Counted from the first letter of the stretch, positions 1 to 10,923 are shown. The stretch: DNA of 64,000 nucleotides from Bradyrhizobium ottawaense (GCF_002278135.3 NZ_CP029425.2:6672001-6736000), one strand, 5' to 3'. Translations and numbers: made by a program. The notes: generated from the sequence alone by a model not told the origin.

Positions 1-191
1 CGGGGTCTTTATCGTTCCGGTCCGCCAAGGAAACGAAGACCACGCGATTTGCAGTCGTAATGGTCCCCGGTAGCGGGGCAACGACCGCCCCCCGAGGCCG
101 CCGGCTGGGCCGACTGCAGCACGGCTGCAATTCCGCACATGCGCATCTCGACCGGTTGTCCGCTTCGTTCGCCATAGCACCCTATTCTACG

Positions 192-553
192 ATGAGGGCA
201 AAACAGACCTGCCCGAGCAGCTTCCGCGGTATATGTTGGGATGGCCTGGTGTTTGTCCGCGAGCAGCCCTGCCTGGTTTGCCGGCAAACCCCATGCGATG
301 CCCATCATCTGAAATGCGCTCAAGCCCGGGCGCTCGGCCGCAAGGTCAGCGATGAGTTCACTGTCCCCCTGTGCCGCGTCACCAGGAGCTGCATCGGCAC
401 GGCAATGAACGGGCGTGGTGGGCCAACCTGCAGATCTCGCCGCTGCCGGTGGCGCAGGAGCTGTGGGCGGCGAGCCCCGTCCACGATCCCGCCAACGTCG
501 CCGTCGGCGCCGCGTCGCCTGCGGCAAACCTGGATTCGGAGGCCGCCGGATGA
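192..553 (+). pseudogene. Frameshifted HNH-type (DUF968-like) protein
   Basis: Two overlapping frames read as one protein. The first runs from ATG 192 and contains CLVCRQTPCDAHHL followed by ALGRKVSDEFTVPLCR. The second continues as HQELHRHGNERAWWANLQ and ends at TGA 551-553. A Cys-x2-Cys, then His-His, then Cys followed by His is the layout of a small zinc-binding HNH-like fold. A loss of one base, or of about four, near position 380 within the CR-GHHQELH motif breaks the frame. The gene may begin further upstream, because codons before 192 are also open. The ATGA overlap at 550-553 shows it was once translationally coupled to the next gene. The family assignment is from memory. Confidence 0.6.
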
Positions 554-1098
554 ACGGTCTATTCCAAACCGCGCGCGCGCTAGCCATAACGGCGCTCCCG
601 GTCGAGTTTGAGTCCTTGGCGCCCCCGCCCCTGCTGCTGCCCGGCGAACAACTCGAACACTACCAGGCGCTCCGGCAGGCGGTCTTCACAGATCTTGCGC
701 CACGGTCCGCCATCGAGTGGCTGCTTGCGATCGATGTCGCCGAGCGGTCCTGGGACATCCAGCGCTACCGCATGTTGCGGCATAAATTGCTCGAGAGCTA
801 TCGCCAAAAGGCGGTTGAGGCGGCGCTGCGGCGCATCGATATAATCGGGATCGATCCCAACTTCGAAGATCAAGCCGAATACTACACCCAGCAAAATGCC
901 TTGAGTTGGCGCATTGATCCGGTCGCCGCGACCGAGATCGACGCCCGCCTTGCTGCCTATGGCTTCGATCAAGACGCGATCACTACCGAAGTCTACGTTC
1001 AGGCGCGTGAGGTCTTGGCTCTGTTCGAGGGCCTGCTCAATGCTGCTCAGACCAAACGAATGTTGCTGCTTCGTGAGATCAGGATCAGCGCTTCTTAA
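550..1098 (+). CDS. Conserved hypothetical protein, 182 aa
   Basis: The start ATG (550) overlaps the stop of the broken HNH-like gene as ATGA, so I choose it over a longer upstream reading whose first 45 residues are arginine-rich shadow sequence. The protein has no signal peptide or membrane segment and is predicted to be mostly helical, with a recognisable block IEWLLAIDVAERSWDIQRYR near residues 50-70. I recall proteins of this kind as common hypotheticals in Bradyrhizobium beside HNH-type genes. The function is unknown; the coupling suggests the two products act together, perhaps in a phage or defence context, but that is inference. Confidence 0.65.
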   Translation: MNGLFQTARALAITALPVEFESLAPPPLLLPGEQLEHYQALRQAVFTDLAPRSAIEWLLAIDVAERSWDIQRYRMLRHKLLESYRQKAVEAALRRIDIIGIDPNFEDQAEYYTQQNALSWRIDPVAATEIDARLAAYGFDQDAITTEVYVQAREVLALFEGLLNAAQTKRMLLLREIRISAS

Positions 1099-1438
1099 GT
1101 GGACCGATGCGCCGGCTGCGCTGAACGATTCATCAGCCTAAGGGGCCCGCCGTCGGTCGGCATCCGCCTGGCAGGTGTTCGACAGCGGCTATGTCGTCAT
1201 TGGCGTGGCATACGGACAGCATAAAAACAGAACGCGTTTGCCGCTTAGCAGCACTGACGTTTCCCGATATCAACAAGTCAGGCAGGTTCCCAGCCGACCT
1301 TGTGTCCGCAACGCCGGCGGGAGAAAACGTTGCCCAACATTACAAAGCTACCACCCGATTAGGATTTCAGCCACTAAACTAGAGCGGCTGTCACAAAACA
1401 ATTTTTGCTCTGATCAATATGAACTGCGGGGGTGAGAC
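1099..1438. other. Gap without a supported gene
   Basis: Short open frames exist on both strands, but none has a family pattern or a ribosome binding site I trust. The last 15 bases hold the GGGGGTGAG ribosome binding site of the next gene. Confidence 0.5.
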
Positions 1439-1651
1439 ATGTTTGATGTCTATTGCAACGGTAAGCGGGACTTTCTCGTCATAAGCAATGGCTCCCCAAT
1501 GCCCCAGCCCTACTCTTCCAAAAAATGGCGTAGGAGCAGAAGCAGAGTTCACAAGGTCAGCGACGAAATCAAGAAGGCCGTTCAGAGGCAGGGCTATTAT
1601 CTTCGCAGCTTGCGAAAGACTGAGAAGACTCGGGCGAATACGCATCGCTAG
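1439..1651 (+). CDS. Small basic hypothetical protein, 70 aa
   Basis: ATG 1439 follows a strong ribosome binding site (GGGGGTGAG) at good spacing. The protein is rich in Arg and Lys and has no signal peptide. It resembles small orphan Bradyrhizobium proteins carrying a KVSDEIKxAVQxQGYY core, here at residues 39-54. The role is unknown; the basic charge would allow nucleic-acid binding, but there is no recognised fold. Its 3' end overlaps the tail of the convergent gene on the minus strand by about 80 bases, so one of the two tails is probably extended by decay. Confidence 0.55.
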   Translation: MFDVYCNGKRDFLVISNGSPMPQPYSSKKWRRSRSRVHKVSDEIKKAVQRQGYYLRSLRKTEKTRANTHR

Positions 1652-1847
1652 TCTGGAGCTCCTCTAGAATAGTGCGCCTCCGCAAGTCGTGCGCAGCAGC
1701 CGTCAGATGAGATCCCACCATCAGCCCGAGCCACTTTAACTTCAAGAGAACGATCGGATCACAAAGCTCGATAGAAAGTCCGGCCCCCAGTATCGCAATG
1801 GCGCGGCGCTCCTCCGCGTCGAGATCAGCCCAGGAAATGCCTTCCAT
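1569..1847 (-). CDS. Conserved hypothetical protein, 92 aa
   Basis: ATG 1847 is preferred over GTG 1850; GAGG lies upstream on the minus strand. The first 65 residues ([20 protein letters not shown], then [14 protein letters not shown] and [10 protein letters not shown]) look like a compact helical orphan protein frequent in Bradyrhizobium. The last 27 residues are low in pattern and overlap the convergent gene, so the original stop may have been lost. No function is known. Confidence 0.5.
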   Translation of the reverse strand: MEGISWADLDAEERRAIAILGAGLSIELCDPIVLLKLKWLGLMVGSHLTAAAHDLRRRTILEELQTSDAYSPESSQSFASCEDNSPASERPS

Positions 1848-2416
1848 CACGCGACCTCAGAAGTTTTGTCAGCTAGAAGCAATGAGTGCATGATTTGCCA
1901 CAGCATATCCGCGGGGACGTCAATGTACCGACCGCTGGTTAGGTATCGATCCAATTGCGCTGTGCTACTCAGCGCCATAAGGCCACTGTGAGACCCCTAA
2001 ACATTGGCCTCTCTTCAACGAGAACCGCCAACCGGGCGTGTCGAAAATCTCTAACCTGCTCAGAACTCGCTGCCGCATACGCGACCTAAAACGTGCAAAT
2101 GGTCACATTGACGGGTAACGAGTTCCTTAACAGGCGCGATATCTGGATGCTGCGCCGTGGGACGAGGCGAATGCGTTGCGGGGCCCGTTACCGGATGATC
2201 TTTGAAGCACTCCATGACTTGGTCGAGTCAAGCAATTATGGAAAAGCCATTCCTGTGACTTTGGACAGAGCGCACGGTCCCGTCCTAGGCACTCGTGAAT
2301 TTGTGCTGACTTTGGGTGCCGCGCGGCGAACAGGATGGAAGTGCGTATTGCCTCACATATCGATGCTCCCGGGCGCGATCAGTTGCCTCATTTATTTTGC
2401 TCCTGGCCTGAGTTGA
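1848..2416. other. Gap without a supported gene
   Basis: An open frame of 107 codons at 2093-2416 on the plus strand has no recognisable domain, an unconvincing start and unusual codon use, so I do not call it. Nothing else is visible before the hairpin beside the insertion sequence. Confidence 0.45.
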
Positions 2417-2469
2417 GGAGGAGGCCGGGTGCGGAGATGGCCGGGGTTTCGGAGCGCCCGGCCTCCTCC
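2417..2469. repeat. Perfect 13-bp inverted repeat beside the IS
   Basis: GGAGGAGGCCGGG at 2417-2429 pairs exactly with CCCGGCCTCCTCC at 2457-2469 across a 27-base spacer. It lies just outside the 3' end of the transposase gene. It could be part of the IS end, a strong hairpin that blocks read-through, or an insertion target. No T-tract follows, so a classical intrinsic terminator is unlikely. Confidence 0.6.
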
Positions 2470-4050
2470 GCTGGCACCTCGCACGTCATTGGGGTGTTGT
2501 GACCTCATGCCCTGGCGGCATTTTTTCTGAAGCAAACAGCAGCGCATTCGCTTGCTCGCTGCGCCAGGATTTCAACCGACGTTGAAGGGTTCGAAGAAGC
2601 TTGTTCGGATAGTCTCCAGGATATTCCACCTGCAGGCGCGAGAGCAGTTCGCTGCCGGTCCGCCAAGGCTCGGCTTCAAACCATTTTCTCAAATCTGACG
2701 TTGCCCGGATAAGCGGATCGGGACGACGCCGGCCCCTTTTAGCCTTCACGATTGGCCGATCCGTCGGGCGCGTGGCGCCGTCCTTCCAGGCCGTTCGCAG
2801 GCTTGCCAGGAAGCGATCAATCGATTGTGATGCCGCAGCAGGATGGGCGGATGGTTGGATATCCGCGAGCGCCGCGAGGCGCTCCTGCACGTCGCGGATG
2901 TCGCGCAACAACGTGACCGGATCGAGAGCGGTATAGATTTCCTGGAGATGGTGGCGGACCGCATCAGGCGTGCGGGCGTCCGCTGACAGGCGCTGGTGGG
3001 GTGTTGCCGGCGCGCTGTATGTCTTACGTACACGAGCACCGTCGCGCTGCTTGGCTAACAGTTTGAACGAAGGTTGGAAGAAGTTTACGAACAGCCGCGC
3101 TGACCGATAGAGTTCCGCCAGTAGCTTGGCCGCCTCCAGGCCTTCGAACCTACGATAGCCGACCATCCTGCGCACGACGGCGCCGTTCTTTTGCTCGACG
3201 AACGCCTGGTCATTCTTCCGGTAGGGACGGCAACGCGTGAAGACAATGTTGGCCGCCTCGCAGTAGGCCTTCAACGTCTCATTCATGAACACGGTGTCAT
3301 TGTCCGTGTCGAAGCCGAGCAGCGCAAAAGGCAATTGCTTGCGCAATTCCGTCAGCACCGTGCTCACCAGCGTCTGTTCGCGCACGATCAGAGGTGCGCA
3401 CTCTGTCCAGCCGGTAGCAATGTCGGTGAGCACGAGGGTCTGGATGAAGCTGCCGCGCGCAGATGGACCGCTATGCGCTACAAGGTCGGCCTCGACGAAT
3501 CCCGGCGCCGGATCATTCCAATCTGCCGAAGTCCGTATTGGAATACTGCGACGCAGGGAATGCCCCGCGTGCCGCCGGCGCTTGCGACCCAATTTTTCTC
3601 GAACCCGCACCAAGGCGCGGTCGATCGTCGCAGCGCTCATCGCCAAAAGTTTGGTGCGAATCTCAGGGGCAAGGTCGAGGTGCCCGTACCGTTCCATCGC
3701 CTCAATCAGCGCGGGCATTAATGCTTTCAGTCGCTTCCCGCAGATGCGGTCTGACGCCTCCCAAAGCAGCACGAGTGCGGTGTGTTCTGCTTCATTATAT
3801 ATCCGACGTCGCGCCCGTCGGCCCGGATGTACGCCTTCCTGGTTTCGAAGTAGACGCATCGCATGCTTCCGATGGAATCCGGTGATGTCGACGAACTCGT
3901 CCAATATCCGCGCCTTCTTCGCGCGATCCGACCGCCGATAGCGCACGCCTGCCGCCGCCGTCAGTTCCTTCCGCGTTGCCATGCTTAGCCACCCCATCTC
4001 CGCCCCTCGCTCGTTCCCGGTCCAGGGGAGCAATTTACGTGAGGCAACGG
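2470..4050 (-). mobile_element. Insertion sequence with rve-type transposase (ISNCY-like)
   Basis: One transposase gene fills the element. Reading outward from each end, the sequences are similar: AATGACGTGCGAGGTGCCA (minus strand of 2473-2491) and AATTTACGTGAGGCAACGG (4032-4050). They share the order AAT, ACGTG, AGG, CA and CGG with small gaps. These are candidate terminal inverted repeats only, and no target duplication is visible. The element abuts the IS21-type element that follows. Confidence 0.5.
2486..3997 (-). CDS. Integrase-core transposase (ISNCY-like)
   Basis: This is a DDE/rve transposase of about 503 residues. The N-terminal part (RKELTAAAGVRYRRSDRAKK, then FVDITGFHRKHAMRLL) looks like an HTH DNA-binding region. 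The catalytic core has Asp in GFVEADLVAHSG, Asp in LLGFDTDNDTVFMN and Glu in YRKNDQAFVEQKNG, the expected D-D-E order. A basic C-terminal tail follows. I choose ATG 3997 because GAGGGGCGG precedes it; an in-frame upstream start at 4033 would add 12 residues. The core looks intact, so it may be active. The subfamily name is from memory of similar Bradyrhizobium annotations. Confidence 0.85.
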   Translation of the reverse strand: MGWLSMATRKELTAAAGVRYRRSDRAKKARILDEFVDITGFHRKHAMRLLRNQEGVHPGRRARRRIYNEAEHTALVLLWEASDRICGKRLKALMPALIEAMERYGHLDLAPEIRTKLLAMSAATIDRALVRVREKLGRKRRRHAGHSLRRSIPIRTSADWNDPAPGFVEADLVAHSGPSARGSFIQTLVLTDIATGWTECAPLIVREQTLVSTVLTELRKQLPFALLGFDTDNDTVFMNETLKAYCEAANIVFTRCRPYRKNDQAFVEQKNGAVVRRMVGYRRFEGLEAAKLLAELYRSARLFVNFFQPSFKLLAKQRDGARVRKTYSAPATPHQRLSADARTPDAVRHHLQEIYTALDPVTLLRDIRDVQERLAALADIQPSAHPAAASQSIDRFLASLRTAWKDGATRPTDRPIVKAKRGRRRPDPLIRATSDLRKWFEAEPWRTGSELLSRLQVEYPGDYPNKLLRTLQRRLKSWRSEQANALLFASEKMPPGHEVTTPQ

Positions 4051-4111
4051 CTTAGGATCCGGTAACAATTAAGGCGAGGCAATGCGAAGTGGAGCGTCGA
4101 CCATGATGAGA

Positions 4112-6581
<2,470 letters not shown>

Positions 6582-6816
6582 TTGACGCTCCGCGACAATC
6601 AAAGCAAACAAAACTCTTGCGCGCGACAATCATCGCGGCGATCATCATCGCGCCGCGACACTGACTCGCCATCCTGATCGCCGCGCTCTTCCGACCCAGA
6701 TCGTCGCGCTATACTTTGGGCATTGCCGATCAGACGAATGTCGCGGACCGTCGTGATACTGTTGAAGAAGAGCTGCCGCGGAGTATGCGCTAGCCCCACG
6801 AACGTAGGGCGCCGTT

Positions 6817-6951
6817 CTACAGCCCAAATCCGCGACCAATCTCTCGAGCAAGCCTGAACGCCGCGTCGGTATTGCTGCCACAGAAAAACGCTCGATCGAG
6901 CTGCGAAAAAATGCCCATTCCAAATAGCGCGGTGGCAATGCCTTTAAGCAT
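6817..6951 (-). CDS. Small hypothetical protein, 44 aa
   Basis: From ATG 6951 the frame reads MLKGIATALFGMGIFSQLDR and ends in FRLAREIGRGFGL. One hydrophobic helix (residues 5-18) would fit a single-pass membrane microprotein. I recall short Bradyrhizobium proteins with a similar SQLD...DAA...REIGRGFG pattern, but I cannot verify this. The ribosome binding site is weak. About 290 bases between it and the next gene hold nothing I can identify. Confidence 0.4.
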   Translation of the reverse strand: MLKGIATALFGMGIFSQLDRAFFCGSNTDAAFRLAREIGRGFGL

Positions 6952-7241
6952 GGCTGTGGACCGGGTTGAACGATACAGAAAAAAGTTCAAAACGGCCCCA
7001 GCCGCAGGTTGGGAGAACAGCCGGGGCCGACATTCCCATTCCATATGCCGTAATCAGCGGTAATCGGCACTCTGCCAGTTAGTCACATGAAAGCTAATGA
7101 ATTCTTTCGCTCATCACTGTTCAAGCCCCGAGCCGTTGGCTCCAGCTAAGGCGCGGCGATGGATCGCGTCCACCATACCAGACAGCCCCTCCATCGAGGC
7201 ATGGTGCGACGCGGGCAAGAGTTAGATCGCCATGAAATTAG

Positions 7242-7454
7242 CTAATCGGCCCATTGCGGGAACAAACGTCCGCTAGTGCGGCTTACTCGGCCTCGCTGCT
7301 TGTGGAAGCGCAGCAATCGACCGTAGACCGCCAAGCGAGTGCGTCCCAATTCCTGCCCAACCTCGCTCGCGGTCATGCCACTTTCGATGAGCCTCAGAAG
7401 GTGCGCTTCTTCTTCGGGTGACCACGGGCGTGTTTCAACTCTATTGTTGGACAT
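7242..7454 (-). CDS. Small SANT/HTH-like protein, 70 aa
   Basis: The pattern RPWSPEEEAHLLRLIESGMT, then SEVGQELGRTRLAVYGRLLR, resembles the short Myb/SANT-like or GcrA-like helical module: a Trp at the start, an acidic first helix and a basic third helix. A DNA-binding role is likely but unproven. ATG 7454 is the most natural start; in-frame starts at 7466 and 7493 would add residues without pattern. It lies 63 bases downstream of the PilZ gene and may share its transcript. A paralogue lies at 50686-50871. Confidence 0.65.
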   Translation of the reverse strand: MSNNRVETRPWSPEEEAHLLRLIESGMTASEVGQELGRTRLAVYGRLLRFHKQRGRVSRTSGRLFPQWAD

Positions 7455-7517
7455 CGTCGATCCCATGCCGGGGATAGCACCGTGAAAATCCATTTCTGAT
7501 CAGGGTTATCGTCAAGA

Positions 7518-7757
7518 CTATTCGAACGATACCCCAATGCGATTGTCATTCGACCAGATTAGTCGGCAACTATATACGGTGCGATCTTTCTCAAGCATCA
7601 ATTTGAATGTGGAATTCACGAAACGCTTCGACGGAAGTTCGATTGCCGCGCCATGTTCGGACATGTTGAGAACGCGGCAGCGTGAACTGGCGCCGTCGCC
7701 AAACATATAGGCGACCTCGTCCACATCAATGCGCTCAAGCTTCCGACGTTCTGTCAT
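7518..7757 (-). CDS. PilZ domain protein, 79 aa
   Basis: A stand-alone PilZ domain. The c-di-GMP-binding RxxxR motif is RKLER (residues 5-9) and the second motif, NxSxxG, is NMSEHG. The end, WSNDNRIGVSFE, is the usual last strand of the barrel. Both ligand motifs are intact, so it should bind c-di-GMP in the cytoplasm. It follows the 73-residue gene by 22 bases, which suggests a small operon. Confidence 0.85.
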   Translation of the reverse strand: MTERRKLERIDVDEVAYMFGDGASSRCRVLNMSEHGAAIELPSKRFVNSTFKLMLEKDRTVYSCRLIWSNDNRIGVSFE

Positions 7758-7779
7758 GTATGTTGCCTGCCAATGGGGC

Positions 7780-8001
7780 TCAATCTCCTGATGTACAGCT
7801 TTTCTCTAGCAACTGAAATTGTCGAGCGAATTGCGTTGCCAAGGCTGATCGCTCTCTGGCAAGGACCCTTCTTTGCTCATTCATGTCGTGTCCGTCACGT
7901 TCAAGCACCTCAATCAAGATCGCTTGGTTTTCAACGCTTAGTTGTTTCGCCGCAATTTCTCTTGAAATAACTGCTAATTCATCGTTGCAATCTGAGGTCA
8001 T
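7780..8001 (-). CDS. Helical hypothetical protein, 73 aa
   Basis: The sequence MTSDCNDELAVISREIAAKQ and the rest are almost entirely helix-forming with heptad character, and there is no signal peptide. It sits just upstream of the PilZ gene in the same direction. I do not recognise a family. A partner role for the PilZ protein is a guess from position. Confidence 0.5.
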   Translation of the reverse strand: MTSDCNDELAVISREIAAKQLSVENQAILIEVLERDGHDMNEQRRVLARERSALATQFARQFQLLEKSCTSGD

Positions 8002-8561
8002 GGTAATCCCAGGACTGATCTGTCGGTAAAGTAAAGCTACATCCTACCTGACTAACCCTGCTAGAATGTTACTTTGACTTTACAAGGCGCAGCTACTGGC
8101 TCTATCCAGGATGCATCCTGTTACCTTCGTCTCGAACCAGCGACCGTGCCGTCCGTGTTCATAGCCAGAGTTCAGCGACTTAGGCGTGAGAACTGGCAAG
8201 TGGCCGGATGAGGCTCAGCAGCAGCCGCCGAAAATGTGCCCATGCGGCTAGCCGGCTTCCCGCTTGCCCGGCTCTGCTCTAAGCTGGCTTGCGCCTCGCG
8301 AAGATCGGCACTACCGTCAGCGGGTTTGATTTCACAACAGCGCCGTCATGCCGGCCGTATCACTACTGAAGGCAGAGGCCCGCTGGTTCACCCCCGCGGG
8401 CCATCGCGCTACAATCCACAAGCGACAGGCAATGCTGAGCACTGCGTTTGAGAGCAGTGCTAAGGGGTTTGCAAGTCATCATTGCTGACACAGGCGTGAA
8501 ACATCCCGGTCAAAGCGGGGCTCATGCCATTCCTCTCCTGGTAAGACATGGGAGACTGGGA
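8002..8561. other. Gap without a supported gene
   Basis: A 71-codon frame at 8236-8451 has no convincing start or domain. A stretch near 8270-8350, read in another frame as LAKIGTTVSGFDFTTAP, faintly recalls IstB-like sequence, but stops interrupt it and I do not call it. The last 20 bases hold the ribosome binding site of the next gene. Confidence 0.4.
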
Positions 8562-8783
8562 ATGATCAGGTCTATTGTATTAGCTTCCGTGGCTTTGGCT
8601 TTGGCGGCCGGCGCTGTACAGGCTCAGCAGGGCATGTCTCGAAAAGCCTTTGTCCGAGGTCTCGACAGCTGCAGGCAACTCGCTAGCGAACGTGGTTTTT
8701 CGAGCGCCGGGGGAATTATGAAAGGGCAAGGTCGCGCAAAGCGAGAGTTTGTCATCAACTGCATGCGCGGCAAGCAAACCTGA
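8562..8783 (+). CDS. Small secreted protein, PsiF-like pattern, 73 aa
   Basis: ATG 8562 follows GGAGACTGGGA. The first 21 residues (MIRSIVLASVALALAAGAVQ, then A before QQG) form a clean Sec signal peptide. The mature part has SCRQLASERGF and RAKREFVINCM. Two cysteines about 37 residues apart, with an R-x2-F-x3-C pattern, recall the PsiF repeat of periplasmic proteins, but I cannot confirm the family. It probably forms one disulfide in the periplasm. Confidence 0.6.
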   Translation: MIRSIVLASVALALAAGAVQAQQGMSRKAFVRGLDSCRQLASERGFSSAGGIMKGQGRAKREFVINCMRGKQT

Positions 8784-9596
8784 GGAGCGATCTTGTGCTC
8801 GTCGGTTCAGAGTTGCGGGCCTCTAGGCGCGCGGCTCGCCCTCCTGCTCATTGCGTTTGGGGACTGCATAAGCAGGTGTGATGGTCGTCGACTCAGCTGG
8901 CGGGCCTACGTGCTAGCATCGCCGATCGTGCGGAACGTCGCGGCACCGGCCGCAGGAGCTGCTTCAGAGCGGCACCTTGCGTAGTAGGCCGCCCGCCATG
9001 CTCGAGTCCAGACTGAGTAAGGACGTCCTCGGCTGATTAGCTTTACTTAGTTTCTTGAGCCGCTAACGAGCATTACATGCCGCGCATAAGTTCGCCGCCT
9101 CTGCAGCCCCCATGACAATTCGACATGTGCTCACAATGTAGCGGCCGACTGAGCCGGGTGGAAGGCTAACACCCGCATCGACCAAGCCGGTTCGCATTTT
9201 CAAGCGCGCCGACTGCAGAAGCTCACTTGGGACGATTAAGACCGTTCCAGCTGGCAGACCCCGGTTCATGTCTCATTGGTCCCAAAACACAACGCTGCCG
9301 GGCTCGAAATACAGGTCCCGGCAGCGTTTCAGTCTCAAACTGAGCGCTGAAATCCCAGTTGGTTACGACAGTGCAATGGCCATGCCACAACCTTGTGACA
9401 CGACCGCCTGTTCACGCTGGCGCCGAGGATTAATATCCACGCTTCAGTCCTAGGAACGACCCCGGCCGTCGCGGGGGGCTGGCTGCGGACGCACCGGGGC
9501 CGCCCGACGCGCCACTCAGCGTGACACGCCCTTTGATAGCATCTCACCCAGATCGCGCAGATTAATTCTAGGAGGCATAACCCGTCCGACCGCCGG
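8784..9596. other. Gap holding a hairpin but no supported gene
   Basis: Open frames at 8793-8984 (plus) and 9063-9269 (minus) lack domains, ribosome binding sites and homologues I know. The only clear structure is the inverted repeat at 9291-9328. Confidence 0.45.
9291..9328. terminator. Strong 12-bp hairpin, possible terminator
   Basis: AACGCTGCCGGG (9291-9302) pairs perfectly with CCCGGCAGCGTT (9317-9328) over a 14-base loop. A-rich sequence precedes it and TTT overlaps and follows the second arm, so it could end transcription in either direction. No intact gene ends here; it may be left over from a lost neighbour. Confidence 0.5.
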
Positions 9597-9877
9597 CTAC
9601 CTCCGGTTCTTTACCTTGATCCAGTGATTCTGCCGGCCACCGCGGTACGCCGGCGCGATGTTTCGAGACTAGCCCCTCAAGCCCCATGCGGCACGCTGCC
9701 CGGAATAGATCCGCGATGTCGCCTCGCTCGAAGGGGGTACGCTGATCCCATCCGGCCGGCGTGCCAAGAGCTGTTGCAAGCTTGCTTTCCGCACGTGGAG
9801 CGGCAGCAACCGCACATCGTCGCCGCCCATCGCCAGCACATAAGGCGTATACTTCCCCTCATGATCCAGACTGAACT
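9597..9877 (-). pseudogene. Remnant of ATP-dependent DNA ligase (LigD type)
   Basis: Three successive minus-strand frames give one ligase segment. The first reads DDVRLLPLHVRKASLQQLLA then RRPDGISV. The second reads PFERGDIADLFRAACRMGLE then GLVSKHR. The third reads YRGGRQNHWIKVKNR and then stops. This is the region around ligase motifs IV and V of LigD-like enzymes (GLEGLVSKH, then the lysine-rich WIKVKN). At least two frameshifts and loss of both ends make it non-functional. The match is to remembered family sequence, and the order of blocks leaves little doubt. Confidence 0.8.
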
Positions 9878-9890
9878 TTACGACAACGTC

Positions 9891-10133
9891 TCAAGCTGAT
9901 ACAAAAGCGATCCCAATCCGCCTGTCGGAGCGCCACACCGCTCGGCACGGCCGGTGCGACTCTGCCGTCGGAATCCTCAGCATGAACTCATGCGGAATTC
10001 CAATCTGACTCGGTACCTCCAAATGTGCGCCGCTCTCCGACAGGTCACGTGCGACGCAGCTGAACGCGCCCCCGGGAAATTCGATCATAGCGGCTTTGAA
10101 GACGCGCCGCCGGCGTACCTTACGCTTTTCCAT
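9891..10133 (-). CDS. PilZ domain protein, 80 aa
   Basis: A second stand-alone PilZ domain. The N-terminus MEKRKVRRRRVFK contains the basic RxxxR site, and DLSESG matches DxSxxG. WRSDRRIGIAFVSA forms the last strand. ATG 10133 is chosen because the 26 upstream residues of the longer frame are not PilZ-like. It should bind c-di-GMP. It is a paralogue of the protein at 7518-7757, with low identity outside the motifs. It lies just upstream of the ligase remnant in its transcription direction. Confidence 0.85.
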   Translation of the reverse strand: MEKRKVRRRRVFKAAMIEFPGGAFSCVARDLSESGAHLEVPSQIGIPHEFMLRIPTAESHRPCRAVWRSDRRIGIAFVSA

Positions 10134-10668
10134 GACCGCGAGACTGCGGGACACATATGAGAAATTGTTGAAAATCGTCGCAGAAAGTCCCACTCGAATC
10201 CTAAGGCGCAATTAAGGATGCGCTAATCGCCGGGTTAGACCCCTCCATCTCCCGTTTGGTGGGAGTGGAAAGGGTATTGACAGACCGGCGGTCCCCGGCG
10301 AACGTTCGTCACCTCACGTCATGCCGCTTCGTCGTTAGGCAGTCCCTCCCACTTGGAGTTAAGGCTCGGGTCCTTTACGTCCGTGCCCGACCTTAGCGCA
10401 GAGCGTCACTCTGCTTCATGTAGGTCGCTCGAATAGAGCAGTCCAAGGCAGCCCCTAAGCAGATTCCGGCTGAGCGCCATTGCGGGGTCCCCGTGGCTCG
10501 TAATGCGCGAGGTTCGCAGCCGACCGCGACAACGGTAGACACCCGCGGGACGCCTGCTTTTGCAGTGAACGTCAGGAGTTGGCGGGCTCTGGGCTAAGTT
10601 GATTTTTTGAACTGACAAAGCTTAGATATTTGCCTAACTCTTACCCATAAACACCTCGGGGGGCCACG
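10134..10668. other. Gap without a supported gene
   Basis: No frame here has a family pattern. The 70-codon minus-strand frame at 10406-10618 has odd composition. I see no tRNA or repeat. Confidence 0.45.
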
Positions 10669-10839
10669 GTGGAGCTATTTAGAGCCGAAAAGATTGGCGA
10701 AATCGAAAGCCGGCCAAATAGAGTGTGTAGATTGTGCGGAAGAACGCTCCGCTTACTGAAGGCAGTGCATTTCCCAGATCGGGAAAAGACCGTGCGCTCA
10801 TTTGAGTGCGAGTGCGGCGACCGCACTTGGGACGATTAA
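10669..10839 (+). CDS. Zinc-ribbon-like microprotein, 56 aa
   Basis: Starting at GTG 10669, the frame contains CRLCG at residues 20-24 and FECECGDRTWDD at the C-terminus. Two Cys-x2-Cys or Cys-x-Cys knuckles about 28 residues apart are typical of a small treble-clef or zinc-ribbon fold. A run of G lies upstream, giving a weak ribosome binding site. I recall very short zinc-ribbon orphans like this in Bradyrhizobium. The function is unknown, with RNA, DNA or protein binding possible. It is easily missed because of its size and GTG start. Confidence 0.6.
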   Translation: MELFRAEKIGEIESRPNRVCRLCGRTLRLLKAVHFPDREKTVRSFECECGDRTWDD

Positions 10840-10923
10840 CTTTGGGCTTAGCGTTCGGCTTCGGGGAAATGGAGCAGCTGCGATATTTCGCGCCTGTTAT
10901 ATAGCGAGCATCCGGCTGTCGCT

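Noticed and set aside
9..587. Minus-strand open frame opposite the HNH-type gene
   Set aside because: It is Arg/Pro-rich shadow sequence with no domain; the plus strand carries the recognisable Cys/His motifs.
2093..2416. Plus-strand frame of 107 codons
   Set aside because: It has no family pattern, a weak start and odd composition next to an IS; not enough to call a gene.
8236..8451. Possible IstB-like remnant
   Set aside because: A short stretch vaguely recalls the region before Walker A, but stops interrupt it and no catalytic motif follows.
9063..9269. Minus-strand frame of 68 codons
   Set aside because: It has no ribosome binding site, signal or domain.
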